Assembly: GCF_041428715.1 (NCBI RefSeq)
Contig: NZ_CP155572.1
DNA: 64,000 nucleotides
Source of the DNA: Sporomusa malonica
GTDB lineage: Bacteria > Bacillota > Negativicutes > Sporomusales > Sporomusaceae
Direction: 5' to 3' (one strand)
Shown: piece by piece, positions 49,668 to 59,421 of the stretch
How positions within the stretch are numbered: position 1 is the first letter of the stretch
Layout: each line of letters opens with the position of its first letter
Made by a program: the position numbers and the translations under genes
Notes under the pieces: model-generated
The model's input: the letters and a program-made list of their open reading frames with translations, nothing else
What the model was told of the DNA's origin: nothing
Database searches by the model: none

Positions 49668-52033
49668 TGATCCATGTTTTTGATGGTGCCATGGGCACAA
49701 TGCTGCACCAGGCGGGTTTGGAGCCAGGTCAGTGTCCTGAATTATGGAATATTGAGCAGCCAGAAAATGTAATAGCCATTCATCGCCAATATGTTGAGGC
49801 AGGCGCTACTATCATAGAAACCAATACCTTTGGCGCTAACCGCATTAAGTTAACGCATTATGGTCTGGAATCAAAGGTAGCAGCTCTCAATGCTGCAGGT
49901 GTCACTGCGGCACGTCAAGCTGCTGGCACTCATGCCAAGGTAGCAGGTTCTATCGGTCCAACCGGAAAATTTATCGCGCCACTTGGCGAACTGACCTTCG
50001 ATACCGCCTATGATGTATTTTACGAACAAATCCACGCACTGGATCAAGCCGGGGTTGACTACATACTGATTGAAACCATTATTGATATTCAGGAGATGCG
50101 GGCTGCACTCCTGGCAGCCAAGGCTGCAACCAACAAACCTGTTATCTGCCAGCTATCATTTGATGCCGATGGCCGCACGGTAACAGGTACTGATCCGCGC
50201 ACAGCCGCAATTACCTTAGAGGCTATGGGGGCAAGCATAATTGGCGCCAACTGCTCTTTAGGACCAGCCCAACTTTTGCCGGTTATTGAAACCTTAGCCC
50301 AGTCTTGTTCTTTGCCAATTAGTGTTCAGCCAAATGCCGGTATGCCTGAGCTCATAAATGGACAGACGGTTTTCCCGATGCAAGCTGATGAAATGGCAGC
50401 CTGGATACCTAAGCTGGCAGCTGCCGGAGCCACCTTCATTGGCGGTTGCTGCGGCACTACACCTGCCCATATCAAAGCAATTAGACAAACCGTAGACAAA
50501 CTACCCAGCCCACCAGAGCGCCGCCTTCAACATGTTACTGCTTTAACTAGCCGCACCCGTGCCATATACCTTGGACCCCAGTTCGCACCAGTCATTATCG
50601 GCGAACGCATTAACCCCACTGGCCGTAAGACCTTAGCCAATGATCTTAAAGAAGGCAATTTTGTTACTGTCAAAAAAGATGCCCTTGCTCAAATAAAAGC
50701 CGGTGCCGGTATCCTGGATGTTAATATGGGTGTACCTGGTGTTGACCAAATCGCCCTCATGAAACAGGCTGTTGAGGAATTATCTGTCTTAGTTGATGTG
50801 CCGTTAGCCATCGACACAACCGACCCAGCCGCGCTTGAAGCCGGACTCAAGGCATATCCCGGCCGCGCCCTGATTAACTCGATTACCGCTGAAACAGAAA
50901 GACTCGAGAGCTTCCTGCCGCTTGCAAAAAAATACGGCGCAGCTGTATTATGTCTACCGTTATCAGACAGCGGTGTCCCTACTACCGCAGTAGAGCGTAT
51001 AAAAGTTGCTCAACAAATCATCGATATCGCCTTGTCACATGGGCTAAACCGCCATGACCTGCTGCTTGATGCACTTGTTATGACAGTTGCCACAGATGGC
51101 CGGGCAGCGGCTGAAACACTCCTCACCCTCAAACTGTATCGCGAACAGCTTGGCTGCCCTGCCGTAATGGGCCTCAGTAACGTATCCTTTGGCCTGCCTC
51201 GCCGGGATTTAATGAATGCCGCGTTTTGCGCTATGGCGCTGGCATCAGGTCTTGATGCCCCGATCCTCAACCCCTTTGATCCGTTGATGCAGGATATATG
51301 GTCAGCTGCCACCGCCTTAGGCGGCCATGACAACCAGGCCATTGCCTATAGCAAAAAATATGTGGATATGCCAGCCCAGACAGCTGCTGTCAGCAATGCG
51401 GCCCCTGATATATTAACGCAAATTCGCCAAACAGTAGTCAATGGCGAAACAACAGGTGTTGTTCCCCTCATTCGCCAGGCGCTTGCCGAGCATCATACTC
51501 CTCTTACCATTACTGAACAGGCACTGACGGCAGCCATGAATGAAGTCGGCCAGGCCTTCGGCCAAGGCCGCTGTTTCCTACCCCAGGTGCTTTTATCAGC
51601 CGAGACTATGCGCACTGCCTTTATGACCATTAAAGAGGTACTTCCATCCCACACTACCCAAAGCTTAGGAACAGTACTATTAGCCACAGTCAAAGGCGAT
51701 ATTCACGACCTAGGCAAAAATATTGTCGCCGCTCTTATGGAAAACAACGGCTTTACCGTGATTGATTTAGGCAAAGACGTTGCCCCTGAAACCATAGTAG
51801 CCGCCGCTAAAGAACATCAGGCACAGCTTGTGGGCCTATGTGCACTAATGACTACTACCCTGCCGCAAGTAGACATAACTATTTCCGCACTCAAAGCCGC
51901 AGGCTATACTGGTAAATCCATTGTGGGTGGTGCTGTTCTTACAGAAAGCTATGCCAGGCAGGCCGGGGCTGATGCCTACGCCGCCAACGGCGTAGCGGCT
52001 GTCAACATTGCTAAAAAATTACTGGGGTGCTAG
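49667..52033 (+). CDS. metH: Cobalamin-dependent methionine synthase lacking activation domain
   Basis: 788 aa. Homocysteine S-methyltransferase domain 1-285 (FDGAMGTMLHQAGLEPGQCPELWN; zinc ligands in GGCCGTTP), pterin-binding domain about 310-550 (VIIGERINPTGRKTLANDL, VNMGVPG), then B12-cap and B12-binding domain (DIHDLGKNIVAALMENNGFTVIDLGKDV, His ligand in DIHDLG). It makes methionine from homocysteine and methyl-folate. The usual fourth domain is missing and is encoded just upstream. Both genes run against the surrounding minus-strand genes. Confidence 0.95.
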   Translation: MIHVFDGAMGTMLHQAGLEPGQCPELWNIEQPENVIAIHRQYVEAGATIIETNTFGANRIKLTHYGLESKVAALNAAGVTAARQAAGTHAKVAGSIGPTGKFIAPLGELTFDTAYDVFYEQIHALDQAGVDYILIETIIDIQEMRAALLAAKAATNKPVICQLSFDADGRTVTGTDPRTAAITLEAMGASIIGANCSLGPAQLLPVIETLAQSCSLPISVQPNAGMPELINGQTVFPMQADEMAAWIPKLAAAGATFIGGCCGTTPAHIKAIRQTVDKLPSPPERRLQHVTALTSRTRAIYLGPQFAPVIIGERINPTGRKTLANDLKEGNFVTVKKDALAQIKAGAGILDVNMGVPGVDQIALMKQAVEELSVLVDVPLAIDTTDPAALEAGLKAYPGRALINSITAETERLESFLPLAKKYGAAVLCLPLSDSGVPTTAVERIKVAQQIIDIALSHGLNRHDLLLDALVMTVATDGRAAAETLLTLKLYREQLGCPAVMGLSNVSFGLPRRDLMNAAFCAMALASGLDAPILNPFDPLMQDIWSAATALGGHDNQAIAYSKKYVDMPAQTAAVSNAAPDILTQIRQTVVNGETTGVVPLIRQALAEHHTPLTITEQALTAAMNEVGQAFGQGRCFLPQVLLSAETMRTAFMTIKEVLPSHTTQSLGTVLLATVKGDIHDLGKNIVAALMENNGFTVIDLGKDVAPETIVAAAKEHQAQLVGLCALMTTTLPQVDITISALKAAGYTGKSIVGGAVLTESYARQAGADAYAANGVAAVNIAKKLLGC

Positions 52034-52045
52034 GAGGCGGCTGTC

Positions 52046-52969
52046 ATGGCTCAAGATCGTTACCGTGGCGCTTTATTAGGCCTAGCCATATGCGATGCTT
52101 TAGGAATGCCGCTGGAGTTCAAAACGCCTGGCAGCTTTACCCCAGTAACCGGACTAATTGGGGGCGGCCCTTTTAACCTCAAGCCGGGAGAATGGACTGA
52201 TGATACAAGTATGGCCCTATGCCTGGCAGACAGTTTAATCAGCTGTCAGGGTTTTAACCCTGCTGACCAGATGGATCGCTATGTTCGCTGGTACAAAGAA
52301 GGCTATTTAAGCAGCACCGGCACCTGCTTTGATATCGGTAATACCGTGCGGAGCGCACTTGATACCTATGGCCGTACTAGTCAGCCTTATGCCGGCTCTA
52401 ATGATCCCCGTACTGCCGGTAACGGTTCTATTATGCGCCTAGCCCCTATTCCTTTAGCCTTTGCCGCCAATCCCGCTTTAGCGATTGACCTGGCTGCCGC
52501 CAGCTCCCGTACCACCCATGCTGCAGCCGAGGCTGTTGATGCGTGCCGATACTTAGCTGCCCTGATTATCGGCTCACTCAGTGGCCTCGATAAAGCTTCT
52601 TTGTTATCTGACAGTTATTCCCCTTTATCAACATCCTGGAATCCTCCACTTGCTGGCAAAATTAGCGATATAGCCGCAGGATCGTTCAAATATAGCAACC
52701 CGCCTGCTATTCGCGGTACAGGCTATGTCGCCGATTCACTGGAAGCCGCACTATGGGCCTTCTACCACAGCGACAACTTTAGACAAGGTGCACTTTTGGC
52801 AGTAAACCTCGGCGAAGACGCTGATACCACCGGAGCTGTTTATGGTCAACTTGCCGGTGCTTATTACGGCAAAGCTGCCATACCGTCTGAGTGGCTTGCA
52901 ATGCTCTACAGGCGGGAGTACATTGAGGAAACAGCAGACAATCTATTAAAGATCACCTTAAATAACTGA
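52046..52969 (+). CDS. ADP-ribosylglycohydrolase family protein
   Basis: 307 aa. GALLGLAICDALGMPLEF, the metal-site EWTDDTSMALCLADSLI, TAGNGSIMRLAPIPLAF and GEDADTTGAVYGQLAGAYYG mark the DraG/ARH fold with two metal sites. It should remove ADP-ribose from a protein, nucleic acid or small molecule; the substrate is unknown. It lies 13 nt after metH with AGGAGG, so it belongs to the same transcription unit, with no evident biochemical link. Confidence 0.93.
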   Translation: MAQDRYRGALLGLAICDALGMPLEFKTPGSFTPVTGLIGGGPFNLKPGEWTDDTSMALCLADSLISCQGFNPADQMDRYVRWYKEGYLSSTGTCFDIGNTVRSALDTYGRTSQPYAGSNDPRTAGNGSIMRLAPIPLAFAANPALAIDLAAASSRTTHAAAEAVDACRYLAALIIGSLSGLDKASLLSDSYSPLSTSWNPPLAGKISDIAAGSFKYSNPPAIRGTGYVADSLEAALWAFYHSDNFRQGALLAVNLGEDADTTGAVYGQLAGAYYGKAAIPSEWLAMLYRREYIEETADNLLKITLNN

Positions 52970-52975
52970 ATAGAA

Positions 52976-53013
52976 AAAGTCCTGGCACCCATTTCCCGGT
53001 GTCAGGACTTTAT
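52976..53013. terminator. Bidirectional terminator between metH unit and noc
   Basis: AAAGTCCTGGCACC pairs with GGTGTCAGGACTTT across ATTTCCC; A-rich upstream and T-rich downstream flanks allow termination of both convergent units. Confidence 0.85.
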
Positions 53014-53107
53014 TTATCCTGTAAGAAAGTAAAACTTTCCGTCTGGATAAGGCAACATCGGCTTCCGCTTTCGCCAAAGGCTCGGCGCAAGCCATGTTTT
53101 CTTTATT
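53013..53107 (-). repeat. Dispersed intergenic palindromic repeat, copy 3
   Basis: Reads TTTATCCTGTAAGAAAGT, ACTTTCCGTCTGGATAAGGC, CATCGGCTTCCGCTTTCGCC, GGCTCGGCGCAAGCC and GTTTTCTTTATT on the plus strand, the reverse of copies 1 and 2. It lies in the convergent gap after the metH unit. Confidence 0.85.
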
Positions 53108-53119
53108 TAGATAATAGTA

Positions 53120-54070
53120 TTAACTACTTTTTCGATTGTTTTTCACCTGGATATTGATATTAACATAATCACCTTCAATATCCTGCTTAACCTTAATATC
53201 CATACCACTTTTCTTCATTTGGCTAATTACACTATTGATAGTATTAATAAAAATGCGGACATCTTTAATAATCTTTACGACAGTCTGCCTTGGCGTTGCC
53301 TGTTTTTCCTTTTCCCGGGAAATATTCCCGGAATAGGTTTCTATTAAGTCTTCGGTTTCCCGAACATTTAAACCCTTTTCCTTTACCCCGTCAAGTACTT
53401 CCATTTGCACCTGGGTATCATCCAGCTTTAGCAAAGCCCGAGCGTGGCGCTCGGTTAAGTTTTGGCCAACAACCGATTGGCGTATTTCAGGAGCCAATTT
53501 TAATAAGCGAAGTTTATTGGCAATGGTAGATTGATTTTTCCCTACTCTTCGGGCTAACTCCTCTTGGGTAAAGTTAAAGCTTGCAATCAGATGTTGATAG
53601 CCTTCAGCCTCTTCCAAAAAGTGCAAATCTTCCCGCTGCAGGTTTTCGATCATCGCCAGTTCAGCCATTTCTTGATCCTCTAGTTCCCGCACAATAACCG
53701 GAACCTCAGCAAGACCAGCCAACCGGGAGGCCCTCAGCCGCCGTTCGCCAGCAACCAATTCATATGCTTCCCCTTGACGGCGAACCAGGAGTGGCTGAAT
53801 TACGCCGAACTCACGAATAGACGCGGCCAATTCCTTAAGAGAATCGTCATTAAATGTCTTACGGGGTTGGAACCGATTGGGCATAATAGCTTCTGGTGAG
53901 ACTAGTTGGACTGACTGAGATTCAATACCAGAGCCTAAATCTGTATTATTAGGAGCAGTATTAGCTGCATCTGTTTCTTTAATAGTATCAGTCGGGATAC
54001 TTTCTGGAACAAGTTCGGGAACAGTTGGCGAAGCCTCTCCAATACCAAACAGTCTGGCCAAGTTTCTCAT
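53120..54070 (-). CDS. noc: ParB-family nucleoid occlusion protein (Noc-like)
   Basis: 316 aa with the ParB box (EAYELVAGERRLRASRLAGLAEVP, IENLQREDLHFLEEAEGYQHL) and HTH FTQEELARRVGKNQSTIANKLRLLKL. It is next to rsmG and mnmG, which is the conserved place of Noc, while the classic ParB lies with parA. Noc binds its own DNA sites and blocks septum formation over the nucleoid; that function is inferred. The N-terminal 60 residues are a low-complexity acidic stretch. Confidence 0.85.
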   Translation of the reverse strand: MRNLARLFGIGEASPTVPELVPESIPTDTIKETDAANTAPNNTDLGSGIESQSVQLVSPEAIMPNRFQPRKTFNDDSLKELAASIREFGVIQPLLVRRQGEAYELVAGERRLRASRLAGLAEVPVIVRELEDQEMAELAMIENLQREDLHFLEEAEGYQHLIASFNFTQEELARRVGKNQSTIANKLRLLKLAPEIRQSVVGQNLTERHARALLKLDDTQVQMEVLDGVKEKGLNVRETEDLIETYSGNISREKEKQATPRQTVVKIIKDVRIFINTINSVISQMKKSGMDIKVKQDIEGDYVNINIQVKNNRKSS

Positions 54071-54148
54071 GTTTCCACCACCTACAAAACAACATTAGGG
54101 ACATGCTTTATTCTCTATATTCTGCAGCCAATGGAATTTTCCTCTAAA

Positions 54149-54868
54149 TTAAAGCGGCTTTTTTTCAGGTGTGCCTGGGCGACGGGGATAATCCTGCGGG
54201 GTGGCTGCAATCTTTCTGATATAGATTACAGCCCGCTTATCAACAAGCCCTGGGAGGTTAACTGGCTCAATCCGTTCAAGCCTGCCACCTAGAATAGTTA
54301 TTGCCTTGGCAGCTTCTGCCGCTTCATCCTCATACTGGGCTCCTTTAAGCGCAATAAACCAGCCGCCTGTTTTAACAAACGGCAGACATAGTTCACACAG
54401 AACATTCAATCTGGCCACCGCCCGCGACACGGCTATCTGGTATTTCTCACGATGCAGCTTATTTTTGCCGCCTTCCTCTGCTCGAGCATGAACAATATCC
54501 ACCCCCTCAAGGGTAAGAGTGTCTGTGACCTTCCGCAAAAATAGCAGGCGTTTATTGAGCGAATCCATAAGCGTAAGTTTTAGGTCAGGCTGATAAATCT
54601 TAAGGGGAATACCAGGGAAACCAGCACCTGTGCCAACATCAATTATGCTGGTGCCGGAATTAAAGATATCCTCCTGGTAGCAAGATAGTGAGTCAATCAT
54701 ATGTTTAACAGCCACTTCATGAGGCTGGGTAATGGCAGTCAGGTTTATTTTTTCATTCCATTCAATAAGCAGACGGTAGTAAGTATTCATGGCCTCAATC
54801 TGGCCTTCTGACAGGTTCAGTCCGTATTTTGCCGCTGCCTGCGCCAGCAGATCTTTAAAATGTTCCAT
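54149..54868 (-). CDS. rsmG: 16S rRNA (guanine-N7) methyltransferase RsmG
   Basis: 239 aa. LLIEWNEKINLTAITQPHEVAVKHMIDSLSCY, SAM motif IIDVGTGAGFPGIPLKI and VSRAVARLNVLCELCLPFVKTGGWFIALKGAQYEDE are the RsmG signatures. It methylates the G527 region of 16S rRNA. It lies 12 nt after mnmG. Confidence 0.96.
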   Translation of the reverse strand: MEHFKDLLAQAAAKYGLNLSEGQIEAMNTYYRLLIEWNEKINLTAITQPHEVAVKHMIDSLSCYQEDIFNSGTSIIDVGTGAGFPGIPLKIYQPDLKLTLMDSLNKRLLFLRKVTDTLTLEGVDIVHARAEEGGKNKLHREKYQIAVSRAVARLNVLCELCLPFVKTGGWFIALKGAQYEDEAAEAAKAITILGGRLERIEPVNLPGLVDKRAVIYIRKIAATPQDYPRRPGTPEKKPL

Positions 54869-54880
54869 AAAACAGCTCCC

Positions 54881-56755
54881 TTACTCTTGTCGGCCCCGCC
54901 GCTGTTCCAGGTACACCATGAGTATGGAGATATCGGCCGGGGAAACCCCTGATATGCGTGCTGCCTGGCCAACTGACAATGGCCGGATTTTATTAAGTTT
55001 CTGCCGGGCTTCCAGCGCCAGACCACTGATTTGACTGTAATCAATATCATCTGGCAGGTGTTTTGCTTCCAATTTGGCTGAGCGCTCGACCTGTTCAAAT
55101 TGCTTTTGGATATACCCCTCATACTTAACGGCAATCTCGACCTGTTCCCGTACCAAGGACGGTATCTCCGGCAAGTCAAATTGGGTACGCATGGCCTCAT
55201 AGTTCACTTCTGTGCGCCTAAGCAGATCATACAGCGTAATGCCTGTCCGTAGTTCAGCAGTGCCGAGAGCGGCCAACCTGTTTTGCATCTCAGGTACTGG
55301 TGTAATCTGCTTACTTTTTAAGAGAGTAAGCGTGCTTTGAACAGCTTGCTGTTTAGCAGTAAACCGTTGATACCGCTCATCACTCACAAGACCAATTTCG
55401 CGGCCTCTTTCAGTCAATCTAAGGTCGGCGTTGTCTTGGCGCAGAATTAGCCGGTATTCGGCCCGTGAGGTCATAATCCGGTAAGGCTCAGAGGTACCCT
55501 TGGTTACTAAGTCATCAATCAGAACGCCAATATAAGCCTCTGAGCGCGATAAAATGAAGGGGGGCTTAGCTTGGGCCAAGAGGGCAGCGTTAATGCCAGC
55601 CATAAGCCCCTGAGCGGCAGCCTCTTCGTAACCTGATGTACCATTCGCCTGCCCTGAGGAAAACAACCCACCAATCTTTTTAGTCTCAAGGGTTGGTTTA
55701 AGTTCAGTCGGGTCAACACAATCATACTCAATGGCATAGCCTGCACGCATAATTTCCGCCTTCTCTAAACCAGGAATAGTTCGCAGAAAAGCTAATTGAA
55801 CATCCACAGGCAGGCTTGTAGACATACCTTGAATATACATTTCGGTAGTGCCTGTTCCTTCTGGCTCAACAAATACCTGATGAGACAATTTATCAGCAAA
55901 CCGCACGACCTTATCCTCAATTGATGGACAATAACGCGGTCCTGTTCCCTCGATAACTCCCATATATAAAGGCGAACGGTGCATATTGGCTCTGATAATG
56001 GCATGAGTCTCCTCATTGGTATATGTAAGCCAGCAGGGCGTCTGCTCCCGCGTTATAATATCACTCATAAAAGAGAAATTGTGGGTTATATCATCGCCAG
56101 GCTGAATAGTCATCTTACTGGTATCAACAGTGCGGGCATCCACCCTGGCCGGGGTACCGGTTTTAAACCTCATAAGCGAGATGCCTAGTCCGCGGATTGC
56201 CTCAGACAGCTTTTCAGCCGGCCGCTGACCAGCAGGACCGCCAGGATAGTTAATATCGCCTATGATAATCTTGCCGCGCAGATAAGTGCCTGTGGCGATA
56301 ATTACGCACTTAGAACCATATACTTCTCCCAGCTCAGTAACTATGCCTGTTACCTGTCCATTTTCGACAAGAATGTTGTCAACAAGTGCTTGTTTAACAT
56401 CAAGATTCGGCTGTTTCTCCAGCGTATGCTTCATAGCCATTTGATACAACTGTTTATCAGCCTGTGCCCGCAAAGCATGAACAGCAGGTCCTTTACCTGT
56501 ATTGAGCATACGCACTTGAATACAGGTCTTATCAGTATTAACACCCATTTCGCCGCCCAATGCGTCTATCTCCCGCACCAGATGGCCTTTAGCCGGTCCA
56601 CCTACTGCCGGATTACAGGGCATCATCGCAATATTATCCATATTAAGCGTAGTAATCAGTGTCCGGCATCCCAGCCGGGCCGCAGCCAGCGCTGCCTCAC
56701 AGCCAGCATGCCCAGCACCGATGACTACTACGTCATAATTATTTGCTTGAAACAA
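54881..56755 (-). CDS. mnmG: tRNA uridine-5-carboxymethylaminomethyl modification enzyme MnmG
   Basis: 624 aa, the normal length. FAD motif VVVIGAGHAGCEAALAAARLG, GGPAKGHLVREIDALGGEMG, RGKIIIGDINYPGGPAGQRPAE, Cys motif PCWLTYTN, and SGQANGTSGYEEAAAQGLMAG. It works with MnmE on wobble uridines of tRNA. The start is TTG 56755, 6 nt after GAGGTGG; the longer in-frame start at 56809 adds 18 non-conserved residues overlapping mnmE. Confidence 0.95.
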   Translation of the reverse strand: MFQANNYDVVVIGAGHAGCEAALAAARLGCRTLITTLNMDNIAMMPCNPAVGGPAKGHLVREIDALGGEMGVNTDKTCIQVRMLNTGKGPAVHALRAQADKQLYQMAMKHTLEKQPNLDVKQALVDNILVENGQVTGIVTELGEVYGSKCVIIATGTYLRGKIIIGDINYPGGPAGQRPAEKLSEAIRGLGISLMRFKTGTPARVDARTVDTSKMTIQPGDDITHNFSFMSDIITREQTPCWLTYTNEETHAIIRANMHRSPLYMGVIEGTGPRYCPSIEDKVVRFADKLSHQVFVEPEGTGTTEMYIQGMSTSLPVDVQLAFLRTIPGLEKAEIMRAGYAIEYDCVDPTELKPTLETKKIGGLFSSGQANGTSGYEEAAAQGLMAGINAALLAQAKPPFILSRSEAYIGVLIDDLVTKGTSEPYRIMTSRAEYRLILRQDNADLRLTERGREIGLVSDERYQRFTAKQQAVQSTLTLLKSKQITPVPEMQNRLAALGTAELRTGITLYDLLRRTEVNYEAMRTQFDLPEIPSLVREQVEIAVKYEGYIQKQFEQVERSAKLEAKHLPDDIDYSQISGLALEARQKLNKIRPLSVGQAARISGVSPADISILMVYLEQRRGRQE

Positions 56756-56771
56756 AATTTCCACCTCATTC

Positions 56772-58166
56772 TTACTTCCCGATACAAAACTGAGTAAATA
56801 TCTGGTCAATTATATCTTCACCAACCGTATCACCGGTAATTTCACCAAGCTTCTCCCAGGCGGCTCGGAGGTCAACAACAATACAATCAGGCGGCATGCC
56901 AGCTTCAATTGTTGCCAGGGCTTCTTCCAGCCGCTGACTGGTATGCCTTAACGCGTCAGCATGACGAACATTGTTAACAAAAGCAGCTTCCCCCTGACTG
57001 ACATGACCACTGTAAACTAAATCAGCGATTGCTTGCTCCAATTCAGCCAGTCCATCCCCTTGGGTTACAGAAATTTTTAATACCAGCCGGTTGCCTGCAG
57101 CCTTTTTTAGTTCCTCAAACTCAAGCAAGGATGGCAAATCACTCTTATTCACAAGAATAATGGCTTGTCTGCCTGCAAGCAGCTCTAATACAGCCCGGTC
57201 TTCAGCAGACAGTGGCATGGAGGCATCTAAAAGCAGTAAAATAAGATCTGCCTGATTTACAAGCTCCTTAGCCCGCTCTACGCCAATTTTCTCCACAACA
57301 TCGGTTGTCTCACGAATACCTGCTGTATCAATAATTTTAAGCGGTATGCCGCGAATATTAACATATTCCTCGATAATATCTCTGGTCGTTCCTGGTATAT
57401 CGGTAACAATAGCCCGCTTTTCCCGCAGCAGGGCATTGAGCAGGCTTGATTTACCAACATTGGGCTTACCAACAATAACAGTTGCCAGACCCTCACGCAA
57501 AATCCGGCCTGTCTGAGCTGTGGATAGGAGTTTACCAATCTCAGCGTTAGCCTTGACAATTAGCTCAGCGACATCAGCAGCTGCCGCTTCCTCAATATCC
57601 TCTTCAGGAAAATCAATGGCTGCCTCTAGCTGGGCAATCATCTTGAGGATATCATGGCGTAAGTGTTTAATCTCGCCAGATAAAGTCCCTGACAGATTAC
57701 CTACTGCCACCCTAAGGGAAGCATCTGTTTTTGATCTGATTATATCAATGACCGCCTCGGCCTGAGCCAAATCAAGGCGCCCGCTCAAAAATGCCCGTTT
57801 AGTAAACTCACCAGGCTCAGCCAGCCTGGCACCCAGCGTAAGCGTCAAATCCAAAATACGCCTTAACGGCACTGGGCCGCCATGACAATGAATCTCGACA
57901 ATATCCTCACGGGTATAAGACCGTGGACCGCGCATAATAATCAGTATTGCCTCATCGATCGTTTCACCGCTACCCGGGTCAACAATATCACCATAAACAA
58001 CTTGATGGGACAGAATATCAGCAGCCCGCTTGCCTGTTTTACCGATAAACAGCTTGTCCGCAATAGCTACAGCCTTACTGCCGCTTACCCTGACAATGCC
58101 AATGCCGCCCTCACCGATCGCCGTGGCTATAGCGCTAATAGTATCATCGCTGGTCAGCACATTCAA
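56772..58166 (-). CDS. mnmE: tRNA modification GTPase MnmE
   Basis: 464 aa. N-terminal folate-binding domain (TISAIATAIGEGGIGIVRVSG, EIHCHGGPVPLRRILDL), G domain VIVGKPNVGKSSLLNALL, DIPGTTRDIIEEYVN, DTAGIRET, NKSD, and the C-terminal CIGK motif. TTG 58166 has AAGGAG 9 nt upstream and gives the normal N-terminus; ATG at 58196 would put the ribosome site inside the gene. Confidence 0.95.
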   Translation of the reverse strand: MNVLTSDDTISAIATAIGEGGIGIVRVSGSKAVAIADKLFIGKTGKRAADILSHQVVYGDIVDPGSGETIDEAILIIMRGPRSYTREDIVEIHCHGGPVPLRRILDLTLTLGARLAEPGEFTKRAFLSGRLDLAQAEAVIDIIRSKTDASLRVAVGNLSGTLSGEIKHLRHDILKMIAQLEAAIDFPEEDIEEAAAADVAELIVKANAEIGKLLSTAQTGRILREGLATVIVGKPNVGKSSLLNALLREKRAIVTDIPGTTRDIIEEYVNIRGIPLKIIDTAGIRETTDVVEKIGVERAKELVNQADLILLLLDASMPLSAEDRAVLELLAGRQAIILVNKSDLPSLLEFEELKKAAGNRLVLKISVTQGDGLAELEQAIADLVYSGHVSQGEAAFVNNVRHADALRHTSQRLEEALATIEAGMPPDCIVVDLRAAWEKLGEITGDTVGEDIIDQIFTQFCIGK

Positions 58167-58423
58167 TAACTTCCACTCCTTGCGCATAGTAACCATAATT
58201 TGATTATTTAATTATACTGTAAAATTATTAATATTCCCTATACTTTCCACTGTTCCTGCAAAAATAAATAATTAATATAGTATTTACTGGGAAAATAAAA
58301 AATACACATAATTTTATTATTCGACATAACTTTAGCAGGTAAAATAACCATAACATAGAAATAGTAATTATCTATACATATCGCTATATTGTGCGTTATT
58401 CATAAGAGAAAGAAGGGATGGCA

Positions 58424-59326
58424 ATGTCTGATAAAAAGGGGATTTTGCTGGAAACTGGTACTAATGAGTTTGAGATAGTGGAATTTTCAATTGGCCCTGT
58501 CAGCTATGGTATTAATGTGGCAAAAGTAAGGGAAGTCATTAACCCCATACCTGTCACCAAAATGCCTACCGTCCATCCATGGGTTGATGGTATCTTCACT
58601 TTGCGCGGCCGTGTTATGCCGCTGGTTAATCTGCCGCGTTGCCTTGGCGCTGAATCCTCAACAACTTCCCCTAAGATTATTGTAAGCGAACTAAATAATT
58701 ACTATGTTGCCTTCCTTGTTGACGAAGTTTCGCGCATTCATCGTATTTCCTGGACAGCCATGGAACCGCCTCCTCATATCGCAAACTCGGATATGGTTGT
58801 CGGCATTATTAAAATGACCGATAAAATGGTCGTCCTGCTGGACTTTGAAAAAATAGTAGCCGATATCAACCCAGATATGAACCAAAAATTTAATGAATTT
58901 ACAAAAAAACCTGCTGATATAATTGATATTCGCAAAACCAAAACTATTTTAGTTGCTGAAGATTCCAAGATGCTGCGCGATTTGTTATTAGGCACCCTCC
59001 ACAATGCAGGCTATGCCAATGTCATCGCGACAGAAAACGGACAAGCTGCCTGGAATAAAATTGAACAGCTGGCCGCTGGCGGTGAACCGATTGAAAACCA
59101 CATCCAGCTTGTGATAACAGACATTGAGATGCCGCAAATGGATGGCCACCATCTCACTAAGCGCATTAAAGAAAATGATAAGTTTAAACATTTGCCTGTT
59201 GTTATCTTCTCTTCGCTTATCAATGAAGAGATGCGGCTTAAAGGCCAGTCCATCGGTGCCAACGGACAGGTGTCCAAACCTGAAATTGTTCAACTAATCG
59301 ACCTGATTGATAAACATATTCTGTAA
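58424..59326 (+). CDS. CheV-type chemotaxis coupling protein
   Basis: 300 aa. N-terminal CheW domain (EIVEFSIGPVSYGINVAKVREVINPIPVTKMPTVHPWVDGIFTLRGRVMPLVNL) and C-terminal receiver domain (TILVAEDSKMLRDLLLGTLHNAGYANVI; phospho-acceptor Asp in LVITDIEMPQMDGH; Lys in GQVSKPEI). It couples receptors to CheA and its REC part adapts signalling. ATG 58424 (GAAGGG 6-7 nt upstream) is preferred over 58418. It is a plus-strand single gene between mnmE and a TSUP exporter; the roughly 250-bp AT-rich gap before it (58167-58423) shows no clear promoter or motif. Confidence 0.93.
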   Translation: MSDKKGILLETGTNEFEIVEFSIGPVSYGINVAKVREVINPIPVTKMPTVHPWVDGIFTLRGRVMPLVNLPRCLGAESSTTSPKIIVSELNNYYVAFLVDEVSRIHRISWTAMEPPPHIANSDMVVGIIKMTDKMVVLLDFEKIVADINPDMNQKFNEFTKKPADIIDIRKTKTILVAEDSKMLRDLLLGTLHNAGYANVIATENGQAAWNKIEQLAAGGEPIENHIQLVITDIEMPQMDGHHLTKRIKENDKFKHLPVVIFSSLINEEMRLKGQSIGANGQVSKPEIVQLIDLIDKHIL

Positions 59327-59327
59327 C

Positions 59328-59420
59328 GAAACACAGCTTACGCCAAGCCTTTGGCAATAGCGCAAGCTGCTGTTTTCCTTATCCTGTCTTGAAGAAAGTT
59401 AACCTTTCTATGAGGGTAAG
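59328..59420 (+). repeat. Dispersed intergenic repeat, copy 6 (diverged)
   Basis: AACACAGCTTACGCCAAGCCT, GCGCAAGCTG, CCTTATCC and GAAAGTTAACCTTTC align with copies 1 and 2, with several changes. It lies between convergent cheV and the TSUP gene. Confidence 0.65.
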
Positions 59421-59421
59421 A

